From Bacillota bacterium (lineage in GTDB: Bacteria > Bacillota > Clostridia > Peptostreptococcales > Anaerovoracaceae): a DNA stretch of 5,969 bases. Location: the NCBI GenBank assembly GCA_017621195.1, contig JAGATO010000341.1:1-5969 (forward strand), written 5' to 3'. The position numbers and the translations under genes are program-made. Shown here in pieces: positions 5,836 to 5,969 of the stretch (position 1 is its first letter; the number at the start of each line of letters is the position of its first letter). The notes beneath the pieces are model-generated. The model was not told the DNA's origin. It saw only the letters and a list, made by a program, of their open reading frames with translations, and did no database searches.

Positions 5836-5969
5836 GTATGACGGGCATGCCGTTTGTCTGTGGTGAAAGTCCACAAGGGGCGTAGTTTGCGACGAACCCG
5901 AAAGCAACTTGCAAGGTTCATATCGTGAGGTATGGGCGAGAAGAAGCAATAGCGAAATCGTAGCCTGAC
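5836..5969 (+). ncRNA. Probable 5' part (domain I) of a group II intron, cut by the window end
   Basis: No open frame fits here, but the sequence is rich in local pairings of the kind seen in structured RNA: ACGG/CCGT (5841-5853); TGTGG/CCACA (5859-5875) closing a loop TGAAAGT; GAACC/GGTTC (5894-5919); and CATATC/GGTATG (5919-5934) capped by the GNRA tetraloop GTGA. The wording GGTGAAAGTCC, GGGCGTAG, GCGACGAACC, AAGCAA, and near the end AATAGCGAAATCGTAGCC matches my memory of domain I in bacterial group II introns. GTATG at 5836 could be the intron 5' end (family consensus GTGYG), but this is tentative. The reverse transcriptase/maturase would be expected downstream, outside the window. It could instead be another structured RNA or an intron fragment. 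Confidence 0.6.

Overview
The window looks like chromosomal DNA of a moderately GC-rich Bacillota, probably class Clostridia. The evidence is strong purine-rich ribosome binding sites, sigma-A type promoters, short U-tract terminators, a BmrR-like MerR regulator, a Clostridia-type threonine synthase and a CCA-encoding tRNA gene. I cannot name the genus. Every gene I can support is on the + strand.

Layout. (1) 19-2125: a CHASE-type hybrid sensor histidine kinase split by a one-base frameshift in an A8 run at 185-192. The membrane anchor is in one frame and the sensor, kinase and receiver are in another. (2) 2172-2346: a compact tRNA-Leu(CAG) cassette with its own promoter and terminator. (3) 2359-4135: a MerR-type operon. 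Its promoter has the 20-bp spacer and central palindrome typical of MerR activation. It is followed by an 80-codon in-frame relic that looks like the start of an ABC ATPase joined to the end of an ABC permease, then a BmrR/GyrI-like MerR regulator, then a lipoprotein of unknown function, then a terminator. (4) 4115-5833: threonine synthase (thrC), expressed from a promoter whose -35 element is exactly the loop of the preceding terminator, and closed by its own terminator. (5) From about 5836 to the window end: a structured RNA that looks like the 5' part (domain I) of a group II intron, placed directly after the thrC terminator and cut off by the window edge.

How the parts fit together. The MerR operon reads as a former drug- or peptide-responsive efflux system: a regulator of the multidrug-sensing type, its operator and promoter are intact, but the transporter it probably controlled has been reduced to a fused remnant. 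The lipoprotein remains tightly linked to the regulator. The kinase, tRNA, thrC and intron are independent units.

The most interesting points are the transporter relic under an intact MerR promoter, the duplicated dyad in that promoter region whose second copy forms a terminator-like hairpin over the ribosome binding site, the kinase homopolymer frameshift, the thrC promoter nested in a terminator, and the intron-like RNA behind a terminator. All calls come from reading the sequence; no database search was made.
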